Positions 11,859 to 24,162 of a DNA stretch of 64,000 nt are shown here, piece after piece. A program made the translations under genes and the position numbers. How positions within the stretch are numbered: position 1 is the first letter of the stretch; every line of letters begins with the position of its first letter. The notes under the pieces are model-generated. The model was not told where the DNA came from. It did not search any database and saw only the letters and a list, made by a program, of their open reading frames with translations. Source of the DNA: Suillus spraguei. Lineage: Eukaryota > Basidiomycota > Agaricomycetes > Boletales > Suillaceae. The DNA lies in the NCBI GenBank assembly GCA_016800925.1, contig JABCPU010000224.1, positions 47,323 through 111,322 of the forward strand. The letters run 5' to 3'.

Positions 11859-12788
11859 ATGGCTTTATCATCATCAGCCACGAAAGACTACGACATAATG
11901 ATATTCATGTCCACGGTCCAGAAGCCGCCCGAACCAGAGCAAAGCTTTGAGGTGTGCCATCACTTTGATTGTCCATCGCTTCATCTCAATATACTACGCC
12001 ATCACCAGGAGCTACGCGTAAAGGATTACATCAAAGCATACACAGCGACCGGTCGACCACCAGCACCAGTCCCAGATCTACCAAATACCCCAAATGCTAG
12101 ATATGCACTCGGCTTGCCACCGATATTTTCTCCCATTCAAATAGAATCAACTCCGAGCATCAGCGCTACAGGCATTGTGGCCAAGAAGCCCATAACAAAC
12201 CCCAGTGATCTACCCACCATCCAAGTATTTCAGCCAACTAAAACCCCGATCGAAGGACATTTCCAGAGCATTACAGCACAGCCTACATTTAGTTCATTCT
12301 CCTATGAGGTACGTAGCAATAATATCGCGCACCCGCGACCTATTTTTCTTCATTGCTCCAGCAACCGACTCAGGAATGTTGACGACCGCCTATCGAATCC
12401 AGGAATTGCGACTTTATGCATATCTGTCGGGGAACATCATGCCTCCGACCCCACTTCCATCAGAAATACTCTCTTCGGACAACACGCCAACACAGGTCGT
12501 CCACCCTTTTTACGCCAACGACTCAGCAGCAACAGCGTTCGCGCGCGCCAGTATGGGCCCTGATGCTGCAGATGCCTACATGAGCATCACAACGTCTCCC
12601 AAATTCAACAAACATTCATTCGAGGTATATGTCCCTATGTATTCCGTGCGGATGCTCTTATCTCGGATTTTGCACTTTAGGAACTACGGCTAGCATACCG
12701 TCTTGCTGGCAAGGAGCTTACCTCGATCGAAATTCCGACGCGCGCCAGTGGGTTGCTACGGCTGGAGACAGAGCCAGTCCTTCGGTAG
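11859..12788 (+). CDS. Small protein with three ELR(V/L) repeats, three exons
   Basis: Exons 11859-12308, 12403-12624 and 12681-12788 join in phase 0 into a 259-aa frame. The start has a good context (AACCATGG). The protein is rich in P, S and T. It carries a motif three times: HHQELRVKDYIKAYTATGR in exon 1, then ELRLYAYLSG and ELRLAYRLAG. The last two begin exactly at the first codon of exons 2 and 3, each preceded by S-F/Y-x-E at the end of the previous exon. The motif recalls the S-x-E-E-L-R-x-x-D-Y segment seen in some fungal Nup98-type nucleoporins, but no FG repeats are present, so the function is open. An alternative 3' splice site at 12361 would break the frame. Confidence 0.6.
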
Positions 12789-13245
12789 ATGGAATTGTCC
12801 TGGGTAATTTCCAAAACGATAAAAAATTCTATCCATTCTTTTTGGGCTCGGTTGTTGTTTGTATCACTCACCGTATACCATCATCGTTTCGTGCTTTCAC
12901 CACCGCTTCGTACTTGTACCACAGAATGTTGTTCTGGGTAATTTATGATCGAGAAGTCTAATGTACATAACATGTATTCGAGTCAAATTGGGGTTTTAGG
13001 GGGGTGTATTGATTTCATTATCAACTTCCTCGCTCATAGCGTGACTTGTATAGATCCTTGATCCTCCCAGCCGAATATTACAGCTAAGAGATGAATTCAC
13101 GTCTCGGAAACATCCGAATTAGGCCCCGTAAGCACACGCTAGGCAGTCAGTGCGGACCACTCAGGTAGACAGTATACTTGCTTTCAGTGATGTGACTTCA
13201 CCTTCGTACCCCCTGAGCCAGAAATACCTTGGTTTGAGATAGTCT
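12789..13245. other. Intergenic
   Basis: Sequence between the ELR-repeat gene and the NLR relic. No supported coding or repeat feature was seen. Confidence 0.45.
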
Positions 13246-14760
13246 TTGTCATACGTCTACGACAAACAACATTGGCAAAACCAAAGTCAACAAACCGGTG
13301 GGGTAAAAACACGAAAGGACCTTCTGCGTATTCTAGCTGGCAAACATCCGAACCCCGCTGTTCCCAAAATCACAGACCTCCAAGGCTTCATTGTTACCTC
13401 TCGCCCGTTTGATGACATCAAACACGAGTTTCGTGATGTTCTGGCAGTTCTGCACATTCGACAGATATCGATGGACAATATTCCAACAGCAGTCGCAGAG
13501 CACAACATCCATACTTATGTATCCAAGGAGTTGGAAAGGTTGAATTTCCAGGACAGAGATTTCGCAGTCCTGGCTAAGAAAGCTGATGGACTTTTCGAGT
13601 GGGCGCGTCTCGCCTGCGGATACATCAAAGAGACCAATACTGGGCTATCTCGAGTGGATTGCTACAACACTGTGGTGTCACGCGATCCTGCTGAGAGAAG
13701 AATGCTCAGATTGCACAGCATGTATGACCTTAACAGATCTCATATCTAGGGATACTTCTCTGCCATCGCAGAAACTGCGTTCGACTGCGCTAGCCAGATT
13801 CCGCTCAGTGATGGGGTAAATACAGCTGAACCCCTTCCTTTGGCTTCCCTGAATGCCATGAGGCGCCATTTTCCAATACCAGATGACAATTTCGACATCG
13901 AGCTTGTGGTAAACAGGATTACAAGAAGAAGTTCAAAAATGCATCCCCCTACATCTGTCATATTCATCTCGATTTTGGACTTCGCAGTCTTCGACAAGGA
14001 GCTCGCAAAAGAAGTGAAGTTGTTGTTCGACCACGAACGGCTGTTTTTCTGGCTCGAGTTGCTCGCCTTGATCAATGCGCTCAGCGCCGCAGTCCCTGCT
14101 CTTTCACTGATTCACCAGTGGCTAAAGGTGAGTACATCTTTACTGAGTGCCAGAAACATTGCTCATGCGCAAGCACAGGACCATCCAGAATTCAAAGACG
14201 TCTCGTTGACCGCAATGGACATACAGAGGTTCATTCAGGTCTTCGGTAACATCATTTTACACAGCACACCGCTTCTGTATGTACCAGCACTCCCATTCTC
14301 ACCTGCCAACTCCGCGCTATCAAAACTTTTTTCTGTATCCTTTCCGAATACTCGTTCATGTGGCATTCGGACGTGATATGGACTGGCCGGTTGTTCAGAC
14401 CGTGCTGAGGGGGTACACTGATTCGGTTTTGTCGGTCTCGTTCTCGCCTTGTCACTGGTTCTTTGGATGACACTGTTCGGCTGTGGGATACAGGGACGGG
14501 GGAGCCAGTTGGTGAGCCCTTGCAGGGGCACACTGATTCAGTTAACTCAGTTTCGTTCTCGCCGGACGGCACTCGTGTTGTCACTGGTTCTTCAGATAAG
14601 ACTATTCGGATGTGTGATGCAGTGATGAGGCAGCCATCCCAACAGTGTGCTGAGTCAGATCCTTCGGTATTCTTAGATGAACATCGTACGATCGAGGCAA
14701 CCGCTACCATGACATCCACTACCATAATATCCACTACCATGACATCGAACACTTGAAACG
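13246..14760 (+). pseudogene. Decayed NACHT/WD40 (NLR-like) gene
   Basis: The first part (13246-13749) carries FIVTSRPFDDI followed by a helix-rich stretch, as in the sensor-2 side of NACHT ATPases of fungal STAND proteins. It also has LAKKADGLFEWARLACGYI, typical of the segment after the ATPase. The middle (13840-14376) continues with helical linker-like sequence, and the end (14463-14640) has one WD40 blade: DDTVRLWDTGTGEPVGEPLQ, GHTDSVNSVSFSPDGTRVV and GSSDKTIR. The Walker A region is absent, frames change at about 13.75 and 14.4 kb, and only one to two blades remain where intact genes have many. It is a remnant of an innate-immunity/heterokaryon-type receptor; intact function is unlikely. 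Confidence 0.75.
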
Positions 14761-15352
14761 ATCACTCCATTCGCTTCTCGTCCAACTCTACTCATGTCCT
14801 CTGCAACACCTCCGAGTTAAGGGAGGGAGCATCCCATGACCACCACAGTTCAGCTCCCTTTCACTTGAATTGGGACAGTGGATGGGTGGTAGGGCCCAAA
14901 CATCAGCTGTTATTCTGGGTGCCACCGCTTCTCAAAACCTATTTCTTTATAACCCTGCAACTACGTTGGTGATACTCAGAGGAGGTCCCGAGCTTGATTT
15001 GAGCCGCATGGCACATGGACAACACTGGACAAAATGCCGAGAGTGAGTCTCTTCAAAATCCTGTCCGTTCCTCGCGCTTACTGAAACCAATACTTGTGGA
15101 CCTTGGCACCGACGATGACCGCAAAAATGGACCCATTATGGAGATTTCAGATACAATTTAGATGTGACCCAGTGTACAGTAGAGATACTTCGTTTTCTAT
15201 TGATTCTATCCAGTCCGGGTTTAGGGTTGTCTGAACAAATGACTTTTGAAGAATTGACTGCGTGACTCATGAGGTTCACGCTGGATTAAGGAAGGCATGA
15301 ACAATGGGAGCACCATAAAAATGATGCGTGTACTAAATAACTTCTTCAAGTG
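14761..15352. other. Intergenic
   Basis: Nothing recognisable between the NLR relic and the convergent F-box-like gene. Confidence 0.45.
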
Positions 15353-16408
15353 CTACTTGAGAAGTCCGCATGCCCAAGCTTCCTCCCAATCAAAGGAGAC
15401 AGTGAACTGGATGGGAGAATCCCTCAACTTGGTACGAACACCGACGGATGCAATATGCCCTTCTCCACTCTCGATGTAAGTGCTTATGTCCTTGGGTTCC
15501 CAGTAGGCCGAGTGTGGGGGATCGAGCAACGTCAACAGTTCAACACCCACGTCCTCCTCGCTCAGAATCGTCTTGGCAGCGACTGTGAGCACGATTCGCG
15601 GCAGCACCAGTGAAACTGTTCGAAGGCGTTTGAATGAATCCCATGGGACGCTTGCCATCCACTCAGGAAGCGGGTATTTCCGATTTTCCAAGTCGTCGAA
15701 GCAAGGATCATAGGTAGGGAGTAGATAGGTTTCTGCTTTTGTGGGGGAGAGGAAGGAGAGACGTGAAATCGAAGCGAGGAAAGCGGATCCCTCGGTAGTG
15801 CTTGTGAGAGGGCGCCATCGATTGAATTCTCCCACTAACGTCAAATCGTTAGTGCGCCAAAGAGAACTTGAAGGGGTACGTTCTGGGTCATTCGTGTGGA
15901 CGTGGGAGCTCCAAGTGGACTCGAGGCAGCCATAAAGCAGCCACAGACTCTGAAAGTCCAGTGCGAGGCAAGGAGTGGCTAGTAGCACCGGTGCCAGTAG
16001 GCTGAAGTCAATGGCAAGGTCAGACGTGGTGGACGAGGCAAAACTGCTTTGCACGGGAGCTTGTGGGGGAGGTTCGCAGATTCGTCCAAACCAAATACGG
16101 TCTATGCGACCAGCGTAATCGAAACGGAGGTCATTTTCTTGTAGAGCGAATGCTTGCTGCATGCGCAGAGCACGAACAAAGGCTGTGACGTTACTGTATT
16201 CCGGGAGCAATACTGTACGCAGAAGTTCAGGAAGGACGGTGCGTCTGACGATTTTGGAGACGCGGCATAGTGAGAGAGCGGATGCATATGGATTGTTTGA
16301 CCCATCGTCACCAGTTTTGTCAAAAGTAGGCCTTGCAGCGTGTGCAAAGATAAGAAGGATGAGTTCCGTTGAGAGATTTGCAAACGGGAATGGAGAAGTG
16401 ACTTGCAT
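15353..16408 (-). CDS. F-box-like protein
   Basis: This is a single open frame of 351 aa with no need for introns. The N-terminus (about residues 8-60) has an F-box-like pattern: FANLSTELILLIFAHA, then a conserved LSLCRVSKIVRRTVLPELLRTV block, as in the many Agaricomycete F-box-like proteins. The rest is a mixed hydrophobic/charged region without Leu-rich repeats that I can identify. F-box proteins bring targets to SCF ubiquitin ligases through Skp1; the target here is unknown. The ATG at 16408 is the first in the frame and starts right before the F-box segment. This is one of the few intact host-type genes in the window. Confidence 0.75.
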   Translation of the reverse strand: MQVTSPFPFANLSTELILLIFAHAARPTFDKTGDDGSNNPYASALSLCRVSKIVRRTVLPELLRTVLLPEYSNVTAFVRALRMQQAFALQENDLRFDYAGRIDRIWFGRICEPPPQAPVQSSFASSTTSDLAIDFSLLAPVLLATPCLALDFQSLWLLYGCLESTWSSHVHTNDPERTPSSSLWRTNDLTLVGEFNRWRPLTSTTEGSAFLASISRLSFLSPTKAETYLLPTYDPCFDDLENRKYPLPEWMASVPWDSFKRLRTVSLVLPRIVLTVAAKTILSEEDVGVELLTLLDPPHSAYWEPKDISTYIESGEGHIASVGVRTKLRDSPIQFTVSFDWEEAWACGLLK

Positions 16409-17691
16409 GACGGGACAGAAGGGTGTGTGAAGCTGTTTAGATGATGCACAAATTTTCGTTGAGACGCCTTATAAACCAATGATGATCCATATGTGGATTG
16501 TGGTCTGAGATAAAAAGGGCGGTGAACGCCAAGGTCCACAGTCACTGCGGCGCACCTTGTCCACAACGGAGATATGCCAGCGCATCAGAGGAAATGAAGT
16601 CCACACGCATTTGATGTTCTATTCAGTTGCACGTTTTGGCACACAGCTATGGTTCTGTGGAATTCGTTTAGTGTCTGTGTCCAGTGTCCACGTGAAAGTT
16701 CAATTGAGTGCATGTGCCATGGCCGTTCGGTACAAAGCCATATTATGAATTGCTTCGTGAGGCCTTCCCTTTGTACGTAATACTTACACCCTGAAACACA
16801 TGAAGCATGGCCTCGACACCCGGTGCGCTGTGTATGATGAATCGTCTGAGCCTGTCGTGATAAACTAGAACAACTTAAAATATGAACTTAGATTGACGTA
16901 GCACCGTGACTAGTATTCAACTAGCCCGAGTCAGCTTGGACCACGGGTCACGGTTGCCTGTCACTACACAATTGACATGGTCTTCACGTCAACATGAACT
17001 TGAACGCAGCCGCTGACGCTCCCTTACACTAGTACTTGAAATTTTGAAAGCCGGATTGCTCGTCAGTCCAGCGCTAACTTATATGGATAGCTCCGTGATA
17101 TGCCCGGTGGTGGCCGTACGCCATGCATGCAGTGGCCACAGGTTCCACACACTGCGTGTTGTCCAAAAATTCCGACGGCTTAGAGATGGCTGAGAATCTG
17201 GGGGTACCTAAGGTTTCAGCCACATCGAAGCCATCAAATATCAGCCAACTTCTACGATGTCGGAAAATTTTGGTGTCAACAATGGCTCGAACTTAGAGTC
17301 ACTCTCGCCTGCGTACTATCTAAGTTTTAGCTACATCTACCTAGACTCGGTTGTACATAGCCTGCAGCAAGAGGTAGGGGAAATTCAAATATCTGATATC
17401 AACCTGGGCAAACTATGCCACCACCACCACCGTTACAGCGTTATGGTCACGCTAATTTAACCATATATAGTAATTATTCTTGGCTTCAAAATAATATAAA
17501 GAACACAACTGATTGAAGTGAGAGCACGACGAAATGTGATATTGTAGTTGCAAGTACAATTTGTAGACTACGAGTATGTGAATTCAAAGCATAGAAAGCA
17601 TAATGAAAGCACTACGAAGTATATCAACGGATCAAAAGCAGCTCAGCGGATCAAAACATGATAGTGAAGGCAAAAAAAATTGACAGAATGA
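16409..17691. other. Intergenic
   Basis: About 1.3 kb upstream of the F-box-like gene, presumably including its promoter. No repeat family member or supported gene was seen; the 67-codon reading at 17257-17460 has no recognisable features. Confidence 0.45.
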
Positions 17692-18321
17692 TTACACAAG
17701 TAAAGTATGCACAGTCTGAAGAGGTTGGATAGTGGTGTGAACACGCTTGGATGTTGTGGGTCCTGCAGATGCTGTTGCTGAGCATTTGAGGGAGCGAGAA
17801 CCTGAAGCTGGTATATTCTCCTTCCCTGTATGCGAAGGTTGCCAGCACTCTGTTGGGATGCCAGCAGAGGCCTGTTTGAGCTCACTCAACTCCATAGACT
17901 TCCAGACACACTCAGGCAAAGGAACACCAGCCTCTCTGCATCCAGGAATGGCATACTCTTCATGCTTGCTGAGAATGTGGGCAGTCATATTGTAGCGCCA
18001 GACACTTTGGAGGAAAGCAACTGGCACCTTGCGTGAATTTTTCCCAGGTGCAGGAGGGAGGGTTGGATGGCATAGACCGCACTTCAAAGGTACATTGCAG
18101 CAGGGATTGTTCTTTGATCTGTGATCTGCAAATCCATATTTGAATGTGTGTTGGTAGGCACACTTTGTTTCCCAGTCTGGGGTGCTGCTCGTAGGAACCT
18201 TGATGGTGATGGCGCATTCTGGAAGTCCAGAACGGCCGCAGAATCTGCATGGAAGAGCATCACCAACCTTATTCAAATTAATTAATCATGTAGAGTAGCA
18301 TTTGAAACAAAAACATACCGG

Positions 18322-19222
18322 TGTAAAGATACAATCTAGCCTGGGCTGTAGATAAACCATGGCCTAAGCTAGTATGCAAGTCTTGCGCTCTACCTAGTCT
18401 GCTTCACTTGTGAAGGCAAGAACGTTCGACCCTAAAGGGAATGCTAAGTTAGTATAGTTCAATAATGCCTAACCTGTGGTGCGAGAATGCTGTCGGAGGT
18501 AGCGAGATGCTAGCGGTGACCTCCGGTCCATGGGAAACTTGCGGTAAAACTAGCAGTAAGCGTGGGAATGCAGTAGGCAAGTGGTAGCGTGAACAGTAAA
18601 GCTGCGGTAGTACGAGCGGTAAAACTGCGGTAAGTGTGGGAACTTCTGCAGTAAAACAAGCGGTAGTGTAGTGGTAGCGCGGGAAAGTGGTAAAGAGCGG
18701 TGGTGCGTGCAGTGGTAAAGCAATTCTTAAGGAAACAGTGACTTCAGTAAAGGACTTTATTTCGTAGTGACAGTAGTGGTGACTATTCCTAAGTACCGTG
18801 TGTACTCTAGGAGGGAAGTAAGGAAAGAGTACGAGTACCTAGGAATTTTATATGGAAGGAATAGCTACGGAAACAGAAGGGATAGGATTAACATGCAGCA
18901 GACATGTAATAAGACTGCACTACAGTTTACAAAACATCACGTACCGGCAAGACTGGATGGACATAGGACGGACAGTGAATCTTGCTTGTGGATGCCTAAT
19001 GGGTTTGCAGAGATTGCCGAAGATCACCGCTTCATGGGAAAGTTGCTGCAGTACAGCCGTTAAGCTGCAACGAGGCTTCCAGAGTGTGGAACGATACCGT
19101 TAGATAGGGGTAAACACATGGTAAAGTAGGACGGTGAAGCCAAAGGGTAAGGATAATGATTGCCGTGTGACACCTATATGAAAATGTGCCATTTCAAGCT
19201 CAGCGTGAGTTTGTTCGTCACA
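18322..19222 (+). repeat. Solo LTR of family C
   Basis: This 901-bp sequence starts TGTAAAGATACAATC and ends GTTCGTCACA, flanked by the 4-bp direct repeat CCGG (18318-18321 and 19223-19226). It contains many GCGGTAA / GTGGTAAAG short motifs. It lies inside transposase copy 2 and is the inverse of the LTR at 23179-24162. Confidence 0.85.
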
Positions 19223-19355
19223 CCGGTTCTTTCAGACTGATCTTCTCGGGTGTGTTCGTGGATGTGCGCAAGATATGCTGGCCAACATGGGCACGGATAT
19301 TGGTGACTTTCATGTGGCAGAGGGGGCAAGTAGTGACATGTTCGCCTTTGGATGC

Positions 19356-20126
19356 TGTTAAGACCGTACTCAAAGGGTGAAAGATCTGAAGGGCTTTTGG
19401 CCTCAGTTCGTGCACTGTGCCCCTTTCCCAAGTAATGCCCCTTATTTTAGAGAGGAGGTATATGTCTGAAGATCCAGAAGGAGTTGTGCGACAGATCCGG
19501 ACGTTTGAAGGTATCGGATATGGTACGTCCGAAGGTTATCCGGAGCATAGGGATGGAATGAGGATTAAGGCTAGCTTCAGAACGGGTTCCTAACTAGAAA
19601 CTGACAGAGGTGGACTATCCGAAGATAGAGTCGGAGATATAGACTAAAGGAATCAATCCCAAGTCTCGGAAGATGACTTAGAGTGGAAAGTGACTCAAGT
19701 CCGGAGGAAACATAATGAGCAGAATCTAAGATGATTTTCGAACTAAGGTTCTACAGAGATCTACAAGTGGTTTATATACTGTAAGTATCTAATATGGATA
19801 ATCAACAAGTCCGGGACCGAGGGCTATGTATGAAGTGTAATGGAAGTCTATTAGTTAATGCACAGCGGATCAGTAAGCACGAATTGGAAATGAAACACAG
19901 GTAATGGATCAGTGACACAGGACAGAAGTATACACAGCTGGAATACCGGAAACAGGAGGGATGACGAAAGGAGATAGATGCAGATATACACAAGGGAGTT
20001 AGAGTGCGAGAAGTGGGCACATTCGGATGGGTGATCCAGACAGGATCTGTGGACCGGACAGAAATAGAATTGATCGGATATGATCGGATATGGTTGGATC
20101 TGAGATCAGAAGTATGGTATATGACA
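19356..20126 (+). repeat. Solo LTR of family A
   Basis: This is 771 bp from TGTTAAGACC to GGTATATGACA, flanked by the 5-bp direct repeat GATGC (19351-19355, 20127-20131). Inserted in transposase copy 2 between codons that read through (S-A / S-K-G-E) once it is removed. TTTATATACTG near 19770 is a possible TATA region. Confidence 0.9.
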
Positions 20127-23100
20127 GATGCAGATAGAAGATGTCCTGCTTCAATTGAAATGATAGCTAGTGTACCTGATAAGAATTATTAGTAACACAT
20201 ATGTCAATTGATGTGATCAAAGATGTACCATCATTTAATCGATAAGGAAACATATCAATGTCTGAAGGTGAAACTTGCACAATGGATTTGAGAGGGACTT
20301 TAGTTTCGACAGCCTTTGCCCATAAAATGTCGCAAGCAGCTTGAAGTGCATCTTGACATACTTGCCAAGTGCTTTGCCCACCTTTGATCTTCTGGAACTA
20401 GTCAGGATTGATGTCATCCTGAAACCGGATGAATGTCGGCTCGGGATTAACAGGTTCGACAAGTGAACCAGGCACACTGATAACCATGACATGTTCTGTT
20501 GACTCCTCAGTTCCAAGGACAATAGAGCAAGCCTTCATGTAGCCTCCGTTCCATAGGAAAGATGTAGGGGACTCAGGTGAGGGACATGTTGGGATGATAG
20601 TCAAGAGCTGTCCTGTGACTTTAATTGTTGACTGCGAGGCCTTCATGACGGCAATGTTCATTGATGCGCAAGAAATATTGAGTGACATAATGAGTGTTGA
20701 CCTCAAGATACCAATAGAGAGTGTAAGACCTGAATGAAGAATTGTAAGGAAGATATCACCGACAAGGAATGAGTGTTGATCTGTTATGCGGCCAGCAGAC
20801 ATGTCAATTTGCTTGTTCACCTTGGCGTAACCTGCACAAACACGCTCCAGTCGATTGTGAGACTTAGAAATGAAATCCTTATTGATGACAAGACGGCACA
20901 CTGTCTGCTTGTGAATCCACTGGCCTTTGAACAATAGGTAGTCATCAGGATGTATTCCTGGACCTTCAGGCAATGGAGGAGCAGACAGGTTGATGAGAAG
21001 CGGGAGATGTCCAGTAGGTGGAGCATTGGAAATGGACTCTGCAATCAATGCCTCCTCAAAGGTCAGCATGACTTCTTCAGAGTCAGCCTCAGCAGGTGGG
21101 GTTGGGTAAGAATCCGATACTACATTATCATGGGAAGTGACAATGGGCACAAGTGGGCTATGGCATGAGGAGTGAGCTACATCTGGTGCAAAATTATACA
21201 ACTTACCTCTAAGGGAGGAATTCCTTGTCTGCCTCTGAAATACCAAAGTATTTGTTTTCTCCAAAGGGATGCATCATGTCGATACCCGGATCATGGAAGA
21301 GCTTGATGAAGGAGAAGTTGATAGGATCAACTTATGAAGTACTGAGAATAGAAATAGCCATTTCCCAGCCATTGCGCCAGGCAGTTGGGAGATCACAATG
21401 CCCAGATATGATGTCACCTTTCCACATATCACAGTTGATATGGTCTATGTCCTCGACTTGGGTCCCCAGGCTCAGATGACGATGGCCTGGATCCAGCTCA
21501 GGATGGTGCTTGAACACGCCATCAATATCCTTGGCGGCACCCAAACAATCGATCACCTGTGAAAAAGAGCATCTGGAGTTATGACCTCCTATCATCTGAG
21601 TGTGACCGAAATGAAGTTCTAGATGATCATCTCCAGAGTCACCAAGAAAAAATGACGCATGCAGATCAAGAACCTGTTGCTTTGCTATGCAAAACATAAT
21701 ATTCTTGACTGTAGTGTGCATGTTGTAGTAGAGTTGATAAGACATGAAGGAGCATCAGTGAGAGTGGAAGAGGGTGAATGAAAGATGAGCAAATCGGCTG
21801 AGGTACTGGACCTGTTCCGTGAGTGAAAGATTGACATTGATGAAGGGAATGAGGAAAGATTCTATCACATCACTAAGGAGCGCGATTGACATCAAGTCAG
21901 CATGTCTGTCGATGTTGGGAGAAAATGAGTCATTCAGTAAGTCGCGCTGTGACTCAGTGAGCTTGATGATGGCTTTAATCAGTTCTACTGCTCGGGGGAT
22001 GTCTTGTGGATCATCAGGATGCAAGAGTTTCATGACACTGGCTTCATCATAAGCAGGCAGCCACACAAGATAGTGAGAGAGCATCATAGCATTGATTACC
22101 CGTCCATTGTTGAGTGTGATGCCTGAGGGGGAGCGTATTAGTGTGCATATACCTAAATTAAAGGAATTGTCAGACTAGAAGACTCAATAAACATTGAATA
22201 AAAACTTACATTTGAAAATATGCTTTGGATCAAAGCCTAGCATTACGCCATCATCCCCTGTCCACATATTCAAGCCAGGCATATTGATGAGTATACCATA
22301 TAGTGGCGACTCTGAAGATAAGGGCTTCTTCACAAACAGTCTATGTCCTGCTGCATGACAAGCAGCATCACCGTCAGTTGCAAGTGACCAGATCAGCCCA
22401 ACAGTTTTATCAGCACTAGTTGCCTTCCAGCGCTGTAAGGCACGCTTGAGGACACCCTCCATGTCTATTGCATCTTTCGTCTTGCATGTGGGTGCAACTA
22501 GGATGGGGTAGAGCTCATCCTCGCCGAAACAAGCTGCGCCGATCACAGTGACTTCCTTTCTGAGGTGCACTTCTTCATTGTGAATTTTTTGTGCTATGGC
22601 GACAGCAGAGTCATAGGTCCGAAGAACTGGATCTATGAGATTAGAGTGCTTCCAACAGAGTTCACCTATCTTGTTGTATTTGCTATAATGTACTGCCATT
22701 TCTTTGATAGCCATCTCATCGATCATGATGCTAACTCTGTGAAGTGACATGATATCGGCATGGGTACTAATAATACTAGACTGGATGTTTGCATTGAAGT
22801 GTTCATCACAAATAGTGCCGATGGTAGGGGAGATGGTAGTGAAGGCTGCTCGAGTGCAAAGAGTGCGCAGAGATGGAATACTAAGCTTATGATTTGATGC
22901 AAAGAGGAGTTGACGGCCCCCAAGTTGGTAGACTAGTGTAGCAATGTCCAAATCATCAGTGCCATATCCCCATGGACGGTAGGCACCTTCCAGAGCATCC
23001 TCCAATTTGTTGATGATTTCCTGGTGTAACGAACATATTGGCACTGGGCTTAAAACCCCATATTTTGACACTCATCTCATGTCTACAGGAGTTACCACTT

Positions 23101-23178
23101 GTCCATGGCCATCTTACCCCTTTAGCAGTACCAGCGGCATCCCACGCTTACCACACACTGTACCGACTACCGCACCGC

Positions 23179-24162
23179 TGTGACGAACAAACTCATGCTG
23201 AGCTTGAAATGGCACATTTTCATATAGGTGTCACACGGCAATCATTATCCTTACCCTTTGGCTTCACCGTCCTACTTTACCATGCATTTACCCCTATCTA
23301 ATGGTATCGTTCCGCACTCTGGAAGCCTCATTGCAGCTTAACAGCTGTACTGCGGCAACTTTCCTGCAAAGTGGTGATCTTCGGCAATCTCTGTGAACCC
23401 ATTAGGCATCCACAAGCAAGATTCACTGTCCGTCCTATGTCCATCCAGTCTCGCCGGTATGTGATGTTTTGTAAACTGTAGTGCAGTCTTATTACATGTC
23501 TGCTGCATGTTAATCCTATCCCTTCCATTTCCGTAGCTATTCCTTTCATATAAAATTCCTAGGTACCCGTACTCTTTCCACACTTCCCTCCTATAGTACA
23601 CACGGTACTTAGGAATAGTCACCACTACTGTCACTACGAAATAAAGTCCTTTACTGAAGTCACTGTTTCCTTAAGAATTGCTTTACCACTGCACACACCA
23701 CCGCTCTTTACTGCTTTCCCGCGCTTCACCACTAGCGCTACCGCTTTCCCACGCTTACCGCAGAAGTTCCCACGCTTACCGCAGAAGTTCCCACGCTTAC
23801 CGCAGAAGTTCCCACGCTTACCGCAGAAGTTCCCATGCTTACTGCAGTTTTACCGCTCGTACTACTGCAGTTTTACTGTTCATGCTACCGCTTGTCTACC
23901 GCATGTCTACCGCATTCCCACGCTTACCGCTAGTTTTACCGCAAGTTTCCCATGGACCGGAGTATTACCGCTAGCATCTTGCTACCTCCGACGGCATTCT
24001 CGCACCACAGGTTGGGCAATATTGAACTATACTAACTTAGCATTCCCTTTAGGGTCAAACGTTCTTGCCTTCGCAAGTGAAGCAGACTAGGTAGAGTGCA
24101 AGACTCGCATACTAGTTTAGGCTGTGGTTCATCTACAGCCCAGGCTAGATTGTATCTTTACA
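23179..24162 (-). repeat. Nested LTR of family C
   Basis: This 984-bp LTR, in reverse, matches 18322-19222 closely, including the region corresponding to 18767-19063. Flanks are CCGC and CCAC, again a 4-bp duplication differing by one CpG-type transition. It carries the tandem 21-bp repeat listed next. Confidence 0.8.
23745..23840. repeat. 21-bp tandem repeat, about 4.5 copies
   Basis: The unit CAGAAGTTCCCACGCTTACCG repeats without change about four times and then decays (CATGCTTACTG). The sister LTR at 18322-19222 has only single copies of this unit, so the array expanded in this copy after insertion. Confidence 0.9.

Noticed and set aside
12309..12361. Short intron ending at 12361 in the ELR-repeat gene
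   Set aside because: It leads to a TGA after six codons; the acceptor at 12402 keeps the frame and repeats the exon-start motif.
18767..19103. 98-codon frame in LTR C, matched at 23338-23634
   Set aside because: Both copies lie inside LTRs and the conservation is explained by the LTR duplication; no domain.
19802..20020. Small frames shared by 19802-20020, 36271-36558 and 40146-40342
   Set aside because: They are segments of the family A LTR, not genes.
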